This document shows positions 11,221 to 21,526 of a DNA stretch of 64,000 nt, in pieces. Positions within the stretch are counted from its first letter, which is position 1. Each line of letters opens with the position of its first letter. The DNA is from Platerodrilus igneus. Its lineage: Eukaryota; Arthropoda; Insecta; Coleoptera; Lycidae. Made by a program: the position numbers and the translations under genes. The stretch is from contig JARFIW010000899.1 of assembly GCA_036346225.1 (NCBI GenBank), forward strand, positions 992,001 to 1,056,000, given 5' to 3'. The notes below the pieces were generated by a model. It saw only the letters and a list, made by a program, of their open reading frames with translations. It searched no databases and had not been told where the DNA came from.

Positions 11221-11570
11221 GCGCTTCTATCGGATGACTCATTGTACCTGCCCGAGGGTTTGAAAGACGAGTTTAGTGGCGTATTTCCAGACAGTGTTCT
11301 TAATCTAGTCACTGATCAATATTGTTGATCTAATTTCAATTGGTGTAGACCTAGTAATCTACTGATACACTTCCTAAACTGACTGACCTACTGTCCTATT
11401 TACCTCTGAACAGTGCAGTCGTCACAGACTTTACCTGGTTAGGGTCGTTGACCTTTGGTTGCGCGCGTTTCTGTCAGTAAGCGGTTACTCCTTGGTCAAT
11501 CAATGTGGTGTCTCCTTTACTCGACGTGACAATCTACTACGTCACGAGCGTAAACGTTGTCATATCAACA

Positions 11571-11826
11571 TACAAGTTTTTATGTAATAGGATTGCCCAG
11601 GAATGTTGATAAACCACCCGCTCTTACAAGGAGATGTAGGATAGGTGCAAATAAGATGCTAAGAAAGTAACAGCATCAGCAACAACAACACCGCTATGGA
11701 GCAAAGTAAAATAACAAGTCAAATAACACCTATTATTTGTGTAGCAGTAGTATTTTTTTCTTAATGTTTTCGGGAACAGGTTCATCCCAATTTAGCTTTT
11801 CGGACAAAACTGCTGTATGGGAACTT
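11571..11826 (-). pseudogene. BEL/Pao pol remnant joined to the LTR, copy 1
   Basis: On the minus strand, 11826-11770 encodes a fragment parallel to the plus-strand peptide at 19960-20035: a Q-Q-F block, then L-N-W-D or its decayed form, then a V-P-x-N-I-K-K-like end. In BEL/Pao elements this lies just after the F-D-P-L-G-L-L motif. After it the sequence runs straight into non-coding DNA and the LTR in both copies, so RNase H and integrase are missing at the same place in each. Homology to copy 2 ends abruptly at 11826. Confidence 0.55.
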
Positions 11827-12777
11827 TTTTTTACTTTCTAGTTAGCGCTTGAAGTGCGGACGTGTTTTACGGAGCTCCCGCTTTAACAGCAAACAAGTAA
11901 TTCTTATATAGGGTTTTTATTATACTTTATTATTAAAGCTCTGCTATTTATTTAATTTTATTATTGTGTGGCATTAATTTTTAATACGCAGCGCAGTAAA
12001 TAAAATTGAAAACAAAATTTAAATCGAATAAATAGTAAATAAATCACGTTTTCTTTGAATTTTAAACTAAAATCCGCGTTTAAAAATAAACTAACTTAAA
12101 TTTCGGGATAATAAACCAAAAAATGTATAAACTAACACCTCAAAATAATTTAAAAGGCGTTTTTAATAAATTTAAAACAAAAACCGCCTAAACCCTGTAA
12201 AAAACCGCGTAAAATTATTAAATAAATTCGGGAAAATTTTGTAGTGTGCGTGTAATAAAAAAACAAAATAAAAAACAAAACCTAGGGCCTTTTGAATAAA
12301 ACAAATAGCTTAAAAAACGTGAATTTTCAAATGATTTAAATATAAATATTCCCTATTTTAAGTACAGGCGTACTTAAAGATTGCTTACAGTCGATCTTTC
12401 AGTGTAATTAGTGGTGTAAATTAAAAGCCCAGTATTTTATGAATTTGATCTTTAGAATTAATTAGCTTTTTAAATTTAAAATTTTATTTGGCGGCCGAAA
12501 AAAAAATTTAAATAAATAAATAGTGTTGTTTACGGTATATTTTTATTAGGTTGAGATTTTGTTTTGTCCTCGTTATTTTGACGTTGGTTTTTATTTTATC
12601 ATTGATAAATTTAAAATTTCATTTGACGGCTTGAAGTTCGAATAAATAAATAAATTTAAACAAACAAATACAGGGAAGTTTACGGTTTATTTTAAATCTA
12701 GGTATTATATTTCCAGAAGTGTTTTGGTTTGTACTCGCTGCTGTTTGCGCCGTCTAGCGGTTCATCTTAGCTTTGAG
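11827..12777 (+). other. AT-rich leader, probably 5' UTR of the R1-like LINE
   Basis: No gene. It contains a direct duplication of about 90 bp with period 135: an AAATTTAAAATTT...GGCGG block at 12472 recurs at 12607, and both copies run on to a GTTTACGGT block. Tandem repeats are common in the 5' UTR of LINEs, but the true element start is not marked by any target duplication I can see. Confidence 0.45.
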
Positions 12778-12977
12778 TTTATTTAGCGTCGAAACGGTCG
12801 GGACGTTTTCGATCTGGGTTTTTGTTTGCTTGTGATGTTTTGTCGTTTTGATTTTTCAGCATAGTTGTCCACCGAGATGAGCCGTTGCCGAAGAAGAAGT
12901 GAGGTGATCGGTCGGAGTCCGTCACGAGCGAGCGGTCGGAAGCTGGGTCGGTTGCGAAGGTCGGAGAGAAGGAGCTC

Positions 12978-14049
12978 GTGGTCGTGGTGGAGAAGTTAGT
13001 GTCGCAGCCCGACGGGGAGGTAGTCGCGTCGGACAGGGAACCTGGGTCTGTAGTGGTGGAGCCGGAGAGGCCGGCGTCACTTGTGTGTGGAGCCGGGTCT
13101 GAGTCGCCCTCAACGTCGAGAGGCCAGCGTCGTGTTTCGACTAGCAGCAACGGAAGCGTTGCGGCTAGCGATCTAGACGAGCTGAACCTCCTGATGCTCA
13201 GGGCGAGGTGGGCACACGGCTTTATACACAAACTGGTCCCTGCAACTTCGGCGACTATCATCGTGGACCATAGGAAGGCGATTATGAACGCCGCGTCTTA
13301 GGTTGTTGCGGAGCGAGGTGCAGGAGGCTTTAGCGGCGCGTACGGAGCAGGTCGTGGTAGGGCAGGAGGATCGAGTGGTCGGTCGCTTGGTCTCAGGAGA
13401 GGTGTCGTACGCCAGTGCAGTGGGGACGAAGGCAGCGAGGACGAACGCAGTGTCGGCGTTCGCGGATCGAGTCGACGTCAATACAGGTTTCGAAGGGAAC
13501 GTCGTGGCGACGCTGAAGAAAAGGGTTGATCCGGCCAAGGAAGGTTTTGTTGTGGTTGGAGCACGGCGGACGTATAGAGGAGGTGTTGTGGTCGAGTGTG
13601 CTGGTCGGGAGGACGCTCGGTGGTTGCAGACGACGGTAGGCGAAACTTGTCAAGAACTCACGGCGAGGACCATTGAGAAGAGGAAGCCTCGCATGGTGCT
13701 CCCTGGGGTAGAGAGGGAAACCAAGAAAGAAGAGCCCGTGCAGAGGTTGGTCGCTCAGAACCCCCGGTTCAGGGGGCTTAGGTTCGACGACGAGGTTAGG
13801 GAGAAGTTTAGGTTCGGCGGTAGAGGACCCAGGGATCCGTTGGACAGCGTTGTGTTTGAGGTCTCGCCGGAGGCTCGGAGGTGTTTCGTGGCAAATGCAA
13901 TCAACCTGGGGTGGCGTAGAGTCTGGGCACGACATCATTTTTCAACGATCCCGTGCAATCGTTGTCACGAGTTCGGCCACAGGTCAACGGAGTGCAAGGA
14001 GCGAGTGCAGTTTTACGATAATTGCGCTGAGCTGGGGCATGAGTTCTAG
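12978..14049 (+). pseudogene. R1-like LINE ORF1 (gag-like nucleic-acid-binding protein)
   Basis: Two open stretches, 12978-13301 and 13303-14049, separated by a stop and a one-base frame change near 13300. Together about 355 codons, below the usual 450-700 for R1 ORF1. The N-terminal third is rich in Ser, Glu and Val without a fold I recognise; the middle (about 13500-13900) has basic and acidic patches. The C terminus carries a C-X2-C-X4-H-X4-C zinc knuckle (CNRCHEFGHRSTEC, about 13954-13995) and the start of a second, lacking its first Cys (N-C-A-E-L-G-H), which a TAG at 14047 cuts off. This protein normally coats the RNA in the transposition particle. Confidence 0.8.
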
Positions 14050-14200
14050 AACCGTAGGCGGGTAGCTTCTTGTTGTGTGGTTTATGCAAGGTCGAACGAT
14101 AGGGTTGGTAGTGTCAGGGTCGACACGCGTCACGACGCCAAGTCCAGCCAGTGCCCCACGATGTAGCTTTTGAAGGCAGCCACCACCAGGAACATCGACT

Positions 14201-17200
14201 ATGAATCCTAGACCATTAGACGATGTTCCGAGAAGCTTGAAAGTCAAATGCGCGCAAATTAATTTAGGCAGGGGTAAAGGGGCCACGAATAACTTCGTTA
14301 AATTACTTTACGAAAATAAAATTGATATCGGGCTCATACAGGAACCGCACCTGTATGACTACAAATTAGTGGGATTTGGGAGGGGGTCACCGTATTAAAC
14401 TCGAACAGCGAACGGCCGCATAGCGGCATAATAATAAATAATGGAACGTGCGCAGGTATTCTATTAAATAACCTGTCGATTGAATTTTTAACGACGGCAG
14501 AAATAAAAACAGGATCGGAAGCAATAATGGTAATTAGCGTATACCTCCCGCAGGTCAACTCCCGGCGGGAAAATCCCCAAACCGAAGAATTAATTAATAA
14601 AATCGAGGTCGTATTTCGTAAGGTTGGTTGAAATCGAAAGCTGATCGTCGGCGAAGATTTCAACGCCAAGTCGTCGTTGTGGGGTAGTCCACAAGAAGAT
14701 GATAGGGGTTCGCAGGTCGCTGATCTTTTGACGGAATGAGATCTTAGCGTCGTCGATAACAACGATTCACACACGTTCGACGGGCATAGAGGTAGTAGTT
14801 TTATTGATGTCACGGCAGTTTCACACGGTATGTTAGGGGCAGTTGAAAATTGTGAGTTAACGTCGGACAAGTCACGCTCTCTGATCACAAATTAATAACA
14901 TGGAATATCGACGTCGAAACACGCGTAAACGGGCAATTATCAACATTTCCGCGGTTCTGTAACAAAAAAAGCGAATTGGGAACAATTCAAGCAAACATTT
15001 AGGAAAATCATCCCCGCGCTTGAAAACGAATTAGTAAATTGACAAAAGGCACCACAAATTGAAGCACTCACGAAAAAACTAAACGACGTTGTGGTAAAAG
15101 CGTCGGCGCATTCCATGCCGTGTAAGAAAACATTTAAAGACAGCGTACCTTGGTGGACACGCAAACTAACCACCAAAAGATCGGAAATGCGAAATCTAAG
15201 GCGTCGCTACCAACGCGACTCGGGTGAAATGCAAGAGCAAAGAAAAATTGAGTATAACCGAAGCAACCGTGAATATAAAATATTAATCGAATAAATTTAA
15301 AGAGTTTTGCACGCATAACTGGGAAAAAGAACCACGAGGAACCGCGTATCGCGTAATAAGAGCTAAAGAGAAAAAAATCGCGCTCGGCAATATAAGAAAA
15401 TTAGACGGCGAACACACAGATGGTTTTAAAACCACGGCGGAGTATTTGTTAGAAAGGTTCTTTCCATCGGACAATCCAGAGGAGAACGAGGGGAGGGGCT
15501 ACACGACACGATACGTCGAGGAGCCGCAGAGGCTAGGGGAACAGGCAGCGATAAGGAAATTCGCAAGCACGAGGTCGTAAGGGCTCTTCGGAAAATGAAA
15601 CCTAAGAAGGCGCCGTGGCTCGACAGAATCACCTCCGACGTAGCTCTGGAGGCGTGCCTGTCGGCCCCGCACGTCTTTGCCGGGTTGTTGTTTAGGCTCT
15701 GTTTGGAGAAAGGCGTTTTTCCAGGTTGTTGGAAACTCAAAACGTCCTGAGCCTAAAAAGGCGGACGCGTCAGATCCCGGCAACTATCGCAAATTAGTTT
15801 GCTACCGGTAATCGGTAAAGCTTTAGATAGGGTTATGGCTACGAGGATAGAGCATTCGGTTAGGGAAAGCAAAAGCTTTAGCAAGCGACAGTTTGGTTTC
15901 GCAGAGGGAAAGTCGACGATCGATGCATTAGAATTTGTAGGAGGGCAGATCAATAGAAGCCAGGGAGGCCAAGGAGCATTGTGTCGTTGTATCTCTAGAC
16001 ATCTTGGGGGCGTTCGACGCCGCCTGGTGGCCAGCTATCATTTGTGAGTTGGAACGTAGGGATTATCCGGCGAACTTGATGTCGCTGATCAAAAACTATT
16101 TTTCAGGAAGGTTGGAGTAGGTGGAAATTCCGGGAGAAATTGTATCGCGAACTGTGGAAAGAGGTTGCCCGCAGGGGGTCTTGCTCGGGTCCAATCTTCT
16201 GGAAACTTTTGTATGAAAGCATTTTTAGGGTCAGATTGCCCAAGGGATGCACAATTGTAGGATTTGCGGACGACACGCTATTCATTGTTAAATCAAGGTT
16301 GGTTATGGAAATGAACACCAAACCAAACGAAGCACTAGAGAAGCTGCTAGAATGGTCGCAGGAGGTTAAACACTTCGAAGTCGGAGGCTCTTTATTTTGG
16401 TACGAAGCCGGGGCAACGTCACCCTAGGTTAGAATTAGGCGGCGAAAAGATTCCGTTTAGGGAAGCTATCACTTACCTCGGAGTCAAAATCTACAATAAA
16501 TTAAATTCGAAGGCGTATGTGCAGTGCATTAGGGCTAAGGGAAGCGAAATATCCAATAGGATGATGGCGGCTGAAAAAATCAATTGAGGATTTAGAGGCG
16601 AATCTTTGAAGGCGGTCTATACAGGAACAATCAAGCCGGCGATGTTGTACGTAGCATCGGTCTGGGCGGAAGGTTGTAAAGTTAGGGAAGGTAGACAGTT
16701 GGCAAGCGTCCAAAGAATCACGGCGGTTAAGGCGGCGCGGGCATACATGACCACCTCTACGGAGGCGGTGCTGATTATTAGGAGGATTCTTCCGATCGAG
16801 TTTGTTATAAAAGAAATTAGAGATCGCAGAATTATAAATACAAGGGGAGGACAGAACATCATCAAAAGCTTAGGCCTAGGGGACAGAGAGGTTGAGAGGA
16901 AGATAGTAATTTCGCAATTAGGGCATCCGGCGGATATTAAGGGGATTCAATTTGTTGAAGGGGATGAAAGTGCTAGAAGCGTTAGGATTTATACGGACGG
17001 CTCGAGAATGGACGACGGGCAGGCAAGCGCGGCGTTTGTTGTGTAAAAGGAGAAGAGGGAAGTGTTTCATTTCCAAACAAAGCTCGCGGATTGGAGCACC
17101 CGGCTCCGTGGCGTAGTGGTATGTGTGTGACTACTACGCCCAAGGTCCCGGTTCGAATCCCGACACGGTCCGCTTGAAAAATGTTAGGCAAGCATTTTTC

Positions 17201-18096
17201 ACAAAAATACACCCTCGTTCGGATGAGAGGTAAAATGGAGATCCCGTGTGTGAGTGTTGTCACGCACGTTAAAGATCCCTACCTTACTTGGAACAGCAAG
17301 GGTTCGGCAAAATTCTAAATTTTCCAGGTAAAAAAACTCGCTTCCTGGCCAATGTAGTATCTTCGGGTGGAGCATTGGAAAAATCACATGTAAGGATCGG
17401 AGCACCATCTTCCAATGTGAAATGGTGGCTTTAAAAGAAGCTATAGAGTATGTCGTCAACCACTCCGACACGAGTGGGTACTTTATCATCAGCGATAGTA
17501 AATCTGCATTAGTAGCCCTTTCAAACATGCTCACTTCGACCGATCTTTAGGGTGATGTCTGGAGGATAGTGCATATAGCGCTAGGTTTTCGGGATTTGAA
17601 GTTCTTTTGGGTCAGGTCTCACCAGGGAAACAAGGGGAACGATAAGGCCGACGAGTTGGCTAAGGAGGCCGTCACAGGGGAGTTTCGTTCGTCATATTCA
17701 TTAATACCAAGATCGTTAATCAAGAGGAAGCTGCGAGAAAGATCGATTAGTCAGTGGGACGAAAGGTGGAATAACATCACCACAGGTAGATTGACGAATA
17801 GATTTATTCCAAGAATAAGGGCCAGGGACAGAATCGAGGTTAAATTCGATCATAAAATGGCGTAGCTCGTTACAGATCATGGGGCGTTAAAGGCGTACTT
17901 GAGAAGGTTCGGGCTTGGAAATGACGACGGTTACGAATGCGGCGGGGGAACGAAGAGTGCTTTACACGTGCTCTTCGAGTGCCACATCGAAGCTTCAAGT
18001 AGAGGGTTAGCTGACAGAAAGTTGGCTATCGAAGGCCTAAGATGGCCTAGGAACTTGGAGGAGGTCCAGGAAGTTGCGAACCAGAATACGTTCTGA
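14201..18096 (+). pseudogene. R1-like LINE ORF2 (endonuclease, RT, RNase H)
   Basis: Endonuclease begins about 14231 with KVKCAQINLGRGKG and holds LIQEPH; after a stop the D-F-N-A-K-S-S-L-W-G-S block lies near 14658. RT: K-P-K-K-A-P (about 15600), K-A-L-D-R-V-M (15817), R-Q-F-G-F-A-E-G-K-S-T (about 15886), A-F-D-A-A-W-W in a shifted frame near 16015, G-C-P-Q-G (about 16160), and the catalytic GFADDTLF box at about 16260, with both Asp present. RNase H starts VRIYTDGSRM (16982), is split by a SINE, and continues with SDSKSAL (about 17491) and a WVRSHQGNKGNDKADELAKE block (about 17609). The C-terminal C-x-C-G-G-G...H-V-L-F-E-C segment is at 17935-17975. At least ten stops or shifts; dead. Confidence 0.85.
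17101..17393 (+). mobile_element. tRNA-derived SINE, family S, copy in R1-like RNase H
   Basis: Starts with a tRNA-like head: an A-box-like TGGCGTAGTGG and a B-box GGTTCGAATCC (about 17150), which together form an RNA polymerase III internal promoter. A conserved body follows (TTCGGCAAAATTC, AAACTCGCTTCCTGGCC, CCTTCGGGTGG-like), ending ATCACATGTAA with no poly-A. Flanked by a 13-bp target duplication, GGATTGGAGCACC (17088-17100) and GGATCGGAGCACC (17394-17406). Deleting the insert and one flank puts the RNase H reading frame back in register. Confidence 0.9.
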
Positions 18097-18330
18097 GTCG
18101 CGCTTAAGGAATTTGCAAGTAGGGTGGTTAGGCTTGAAGCAAATAATAGGGCATAGGGAAATAGCAGGATGGTTTTTAGGTGATGACGAACTTGGCGCGG
18201 AAATGGACATGAGTTGAATTTTAAAGTAGCGAATAGTAAAATTTCTTAAACAAAAATCCCAAAAGTTTAATATGCACGATGAACCCCCACACCACTAAAA
18301 CAATCACTGCCCCAACTTTTGCGCGCGCAA

Positions 18331-18795
18331 AATCGGGAATAAACAAAACAAATAAATAAACACAATCAATCAGAAAATCCTCATTAATTTAATAAATAAA
18401 GGAAATAAAATAGAGTGAAACCGCGCATCCCCACAGAACTTAAAAGTGGTAGTGATTCCTCCCCCCCCCGAACGTTTAGTACATACCCACCAGGACTTTG
18501 ACAGTGCATATTCAAGTCCTCTTAGGAGTAAGAAACATAGATGTAGGCAGACAACCAGATCTTCAGATGCTGGAGAAATGTATATACGAGGTAAGAACAA
18601 AATTGTGGGCTGTAGTCGCATAAACATTGATTTGCATTACAAAAGCAGATTTTGAAATAATTCAATGAGCACATTTTTGTGTGTAAAGGCGCTAACCGAC
18701 ATAATGCTTATGCGAGTGCACTTGATAATTTGGGTGATGCTTTTGCTAATTTATGCACTGTTACATGGTTATGCTTTTAGATGTTTACTTAAATT

Positions 18796-18796
<1 letters not shown>
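18331..18796. other. Unassigned sequence with a C10 run
   Basis: A C homopolymer of about ten bases sits near 18466. Frames of 60-85 codons on both strands show no motif. Nothing else recognised. Confidence 0.4.

Positions 18797-18848
<52 letters not shown>
18797..18848. repeat. (TA)n microsatellite, about 50 bp
   Basis: Nearly uninterrupted TA dinucleotides. Frames crossing it give only Ile-Tyr repeats. Confidence 0.95.
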
Positions 18849-18852
<4 letters not shown>

Positions 18853-18867
18853 CTTCGCGTTTAAACC

Positions 18868-18896
18868 CAATGTAGTACCTTCGGGTGGAGCATTGG
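18868..18896 (+). mobile_element. SINE S 3'-end remnant
   Basis: Matches the distal part of the SINE (AATGTAGTACCTTCGGGTGG then AGCATTGGA). The tRNA-like head and body are absent. It lies between the (TA)n tract and the minus-strand BEL fragment. Confidence 0.7.
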
Positions 18897-18919
18897 AGGT
18901 GGCCGCTAGTATAGCGGCC

Positions 18920-19672
18920 CTTATTCCAATTATAATGTATGGGAACTTTATCCGCTAAGGTGTGCACGGGCCAAGGAGACCCAACGGATCAAAGATTTGT
19001 GCAATTTCTGAAAGCATTATTGTCTTCAGCATATATGCATTTGAAATGGACAAAATATGAAATGAATGATCGGACTGCACGTTAATGCTCAATTTGCCAG
19101 AACCGTTGAAGGTATCTGTGGACTCTCAACACATGTGAAATTACACTGCCGTACATTACGTGCTAAAGTGGTTGAAGCGGCCTGAAGCAAACCCTCCCAA
19201 ACGGGTATTTTGCAAAATTGGGAGGTTTGGACCAATTTGAAAATTTGACCTCTGCACAATAACTTCTAAATTTGTGGTGATCCTATCAAAATGTCGTTAG
19301 TACTACCAAGTTGATTGTATATACCATCAGAAAGTTTAGTATTGTGCGGAATTTCGAGGCTGTCGCATTCAACGCAAAAACTAGGCGAAATACTTGCGAT
19401 TTTCTCAAGAACCAAACACGAAACTTTAAACTTATAATGTGTGTAGATCGCCTGAAGTTTGACATCACATTTAGTATTTATTCTAGCAATGGCCTTGTCT
19501 GAACCCCAGAAACTGTGATATTTCCATCACGACGTGTAGTAATGTTCAACTTTTTGCATCGATCTAAACCTATCAAATTGGATTCAGATCCTAAATCCAA
19601 CAGGATTCGAAAATTGTGACACCTACCATCACTAGAGTCTATAAAACCGCCAATGGCTAATTCAAACGACAA
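18920..19672 (-). pseudogene. BEL/Pao pol fragments, minus strand
   Basis: Reading downwards from 19672: a retroviral-type aspartic protease piece with LLDLGSESNLIGLDRC (the usual catalytic D-S-G is D-L-G here) and further weak frame to about 19478; then a spacer; then from about 19250 to 18940 the end of a BEL RT with I-A-Q-I-F-D-P-L-G-L-L-G, a motif characteristic of BEL/Pao polymerases. The RT palm that should lie between them is absent, so this is an internally deleted copy. The part from 19250 to 18945 is repeated in inverted orientation at 19675-19985. Confidence 0.7.
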
Positions 19673-19674
19673 AT

Positions 19675-20040
19675 TCAGATTGATCCAAATCTCTCAATTT
19701 TGCAAAAAATTCGGTTGGAATGGGTGGCTTCAGGTCCTACAACCACTTCAGCACGTAATCCACATCAGTGTAATTTTACATCTGTTGAGAGTCCACAGAT
19801 GCCTTCAGTCGGTTCTTGCAAATTGAACATTAACCTGCAGTCTGATCGTTCATTTCATATTTTCTCCATTTCAAATGCTTCTATGCTCAAGACAATAATG
19901 TTTTAAGAGATTGCACAAATCTTTGATCCGTTGGGTCTCCTTGGCCTGTGCACACCTTAGCGGATAAAATTCTCGTACAGCAGTTTTGACTGGAACAGCT
20001 GAATTGGGACAATTCTGTTCCCTAAAAACATTAAGAAAAA
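19675..20040 (+). pseudogene. BEL/Pao pol fragment, plus strand
   Basis: Same coding segment as 18945-19250 but on the plus strand: a degenerate block around 19690-19720, an E-S-P-Q-M-P block near 19790, then I-A-Q-I-F-D-P-L-G-L-L-G at about 19907-19945 and a Q-Q-F...L-N-W-D stretch to about 20013. It then passes into the leader of the TTGACC-rich LTR. It begins where the opposite-strand protease fragment begins, giving a head-to-head junction. Confidence 0.7.
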
Positions 20041-20828
20041 CATCATACTGCTACACAAATTATGTGTTATTTACCTTTACTCCATTGAGCGGCGTTATCG
20101 TTGCTGTTGTTGCTACTTTCTTAGCACCTTATTTGCACCAATCCAACATCTCCTGGTAAGGGCAAGTGGTTTATCAACACCCCAGGACGATCCTATTACA
20201 TCAACACTTGTATGTTGATATGACAATATTTACGCTCGTGGCGTAGTAGATTGTCACGCCTAGTAAAGGAAGCACCACATTGATTGACCAAGGAGTAACA
20301 GCTTACCGACAGAAACGCGCGAAACCAAAGGTCAACGACTCCAACCAGGCAAAGTCTGCGACGACTGCACTGTTCGGAGGTAAGTAGGTCAGTGGGTCAA
20401 TCAGTTTAGGAAGTAATCCAGTAGGTTACTAGGTCTACATTAATTGAAATTAGACCTATATTGGTCGTGACCAGATTAGGAGCACTACCCGACGATGTGT
20501 CTCTAAACTTGGCCACGTGCAGTGAGTCATCCGATAGAAGTGCGCGAAAGTCAACGATGCTAACCAAGCAGTTTTCGCTGCAACAATAATTCATCTGCCA
20601 TAAGCACGGGAATCCAAAGGTCATTAAACCCTACCGAAGATATCCTAAGTCAATAACCACGCCGAAATACAAAGGTCAACGACCACAACACGAGGCCGCT
20701 GACGTCACCCACACTGGTCAATGAACTCGCAAAGTGACGTTACTAGGGGGTCAATGATCGCTTCCAGAGGCGCCAGAACCCTGATTATATACTACTTACG
20801 CTTTCTCGCGCTTCGCGCTCGACCATAT
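20041..20828 (+). mobile_element. BEL-like LTR copy 2, truncated
   Basis: The reverse complement of 10400-11750, opening TGTTGATATGACAATATTTA at 20213 after about 170 bp of shared leader. On this strand the motif reads CAAAGGTCAA. It is cut off at about 20828, inside the first 54-bp repeat, so roughly half of the LTR is present. It also differs by small deletions, for example of most of the 210-bp duplication. Confidence 0.6.
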
Positions 20829-21526
20829 TTTTTAACGGTTTCTTTAACTTTTATTAAACTGGTAGTGACGAGCCACACTAACATTATCGATTTTATTTAG
20901 TATATTAACGCAGATCATTATTTTACGTTTAAGAATTAATTCAAGTAAAAAAGAGTAATACTTCCCACTAGTGAGATTAAAAAATCTATGTTCCATAGTC
21001 AAAGGTTCGTAAATATATAACAGCCCCAATTCTGTTTCCGCATGTCCTAGTACCTTCGTATTCCCTATGGAAATTGATTGTAACGTCTGACACGAGATGT
21101 CGCGGGCTCCTTTTAAAAGAATAAATATCTACGACCGTATAAAAAAAGCGTATGTCAAATTTGTTATAATTTTATAAATTTTTGTTAAAAATTAGACCTC
21201 ATATATTGGAAATTACACCGTAATGGGATTAGAGGTCGGTTTTTAGACCCCCCTCCCACTATACATTAGACGTTTTATCGTATCTTATTTGTCTATTGAA
21301 AATTATAAATAACATTTGAATTACTAAATGTGAGATTTCGAGCATTTTCGTGCGTGTCCGTTCCTCGACCTTCAGCAGTTATTAATAAATTTTCTCAAAA
21401 ATTAAAGCCCTCGTATATTTGAATCAGTACAATCATATATACAATGGATGTTAAGCCTTTCAGTATGTACAAAATATTTAATAATTCCATAATTTTAGAT
21501 TTAATACCTTGAATGCCGTTCCGAAT
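20829..21526. other. AT-rich spacer, nothing recognised
   Basis: No coding motif or repeat similarity found between the BEL LTR and the start of LINE A copy 2. Confidence 0.5.

Larger units (their letters stand above)
10374..11570 (-). mobile_element. BEL-like LTR, copy 1, rich in TTGACC motifs
   Basis: Read on the minus strand the block begins TGTTGATATGACAA (11570 downwards) and ends near 10374 with GCAATATCAATA, an imperfect inverted pair, as expected for an LTR of about 1.2 kb. It aligns antiparallel with 20213-20828. It carries at least ten TTGACC motifs, many as TTGACCTTTG (for example 10673, 10705, 10810, 10930, 10994, 11140, 11210, 11449), TGACGTCA palindromes near 10642, and two tandem repeats described separately. 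Calling it the LTR of a BEL element is inference, resting on the BEL pol coding joined to its 5' side in both copies. Confidence 0.6.
12778..18330 (+). mobile_element. R1-clade-like LINE with two ORFs and RNase H
   Basis: A non-LTR retrotransposon, clearly GC-richer than its surroundings over 12.8-18.1 kb. Order: ORF1 gag-like protein with zinc knuckle (12978-14049), then ORF2 with APE-type endonuclease, RT, RNase H and a C-terminal Cys/His segment (14201-18096). The overall order matches R1/LOA/I-group LINEs; endonuclease and RT wording is closest to the R1 clade. It is not flanked by 28S rDNA. Interrupted by many stops and by a SINE at 17101-17393. The 3' end is put near 18330, after AT-rich UTR. 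Confidence 0.8.

Noticed and set aside
12779..13938. Minus-strand frames opposite ORF1 of the R1-like LINE
   Set aside because: Shadows caused by high GC; Pro/Ser/Thr-rich low-complexity products, whereas the plus strand carries the zinc knuckle.
17101..17175. tRNA gene
   Set aside because: A and B boxes are present, but the sequence is the head of a dispersed SINE with body, defined 3' end and target duplications. The same holds at 28997-29073, 32131, 35384, about 35750 and 48593.
10374..20828. Giant DNA transposon (Polinton-like) with inverted ends at 10.4-11.8 and 20.0-20.8 kb
   Set aside because: The inverted copies are LTR-like and carry BEL pol remnants; the DNA between them is an R1-like LINE and BEL pieces. 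No Polinton polymerase, integrase or capsid motif is present, and the right copy is truncated.
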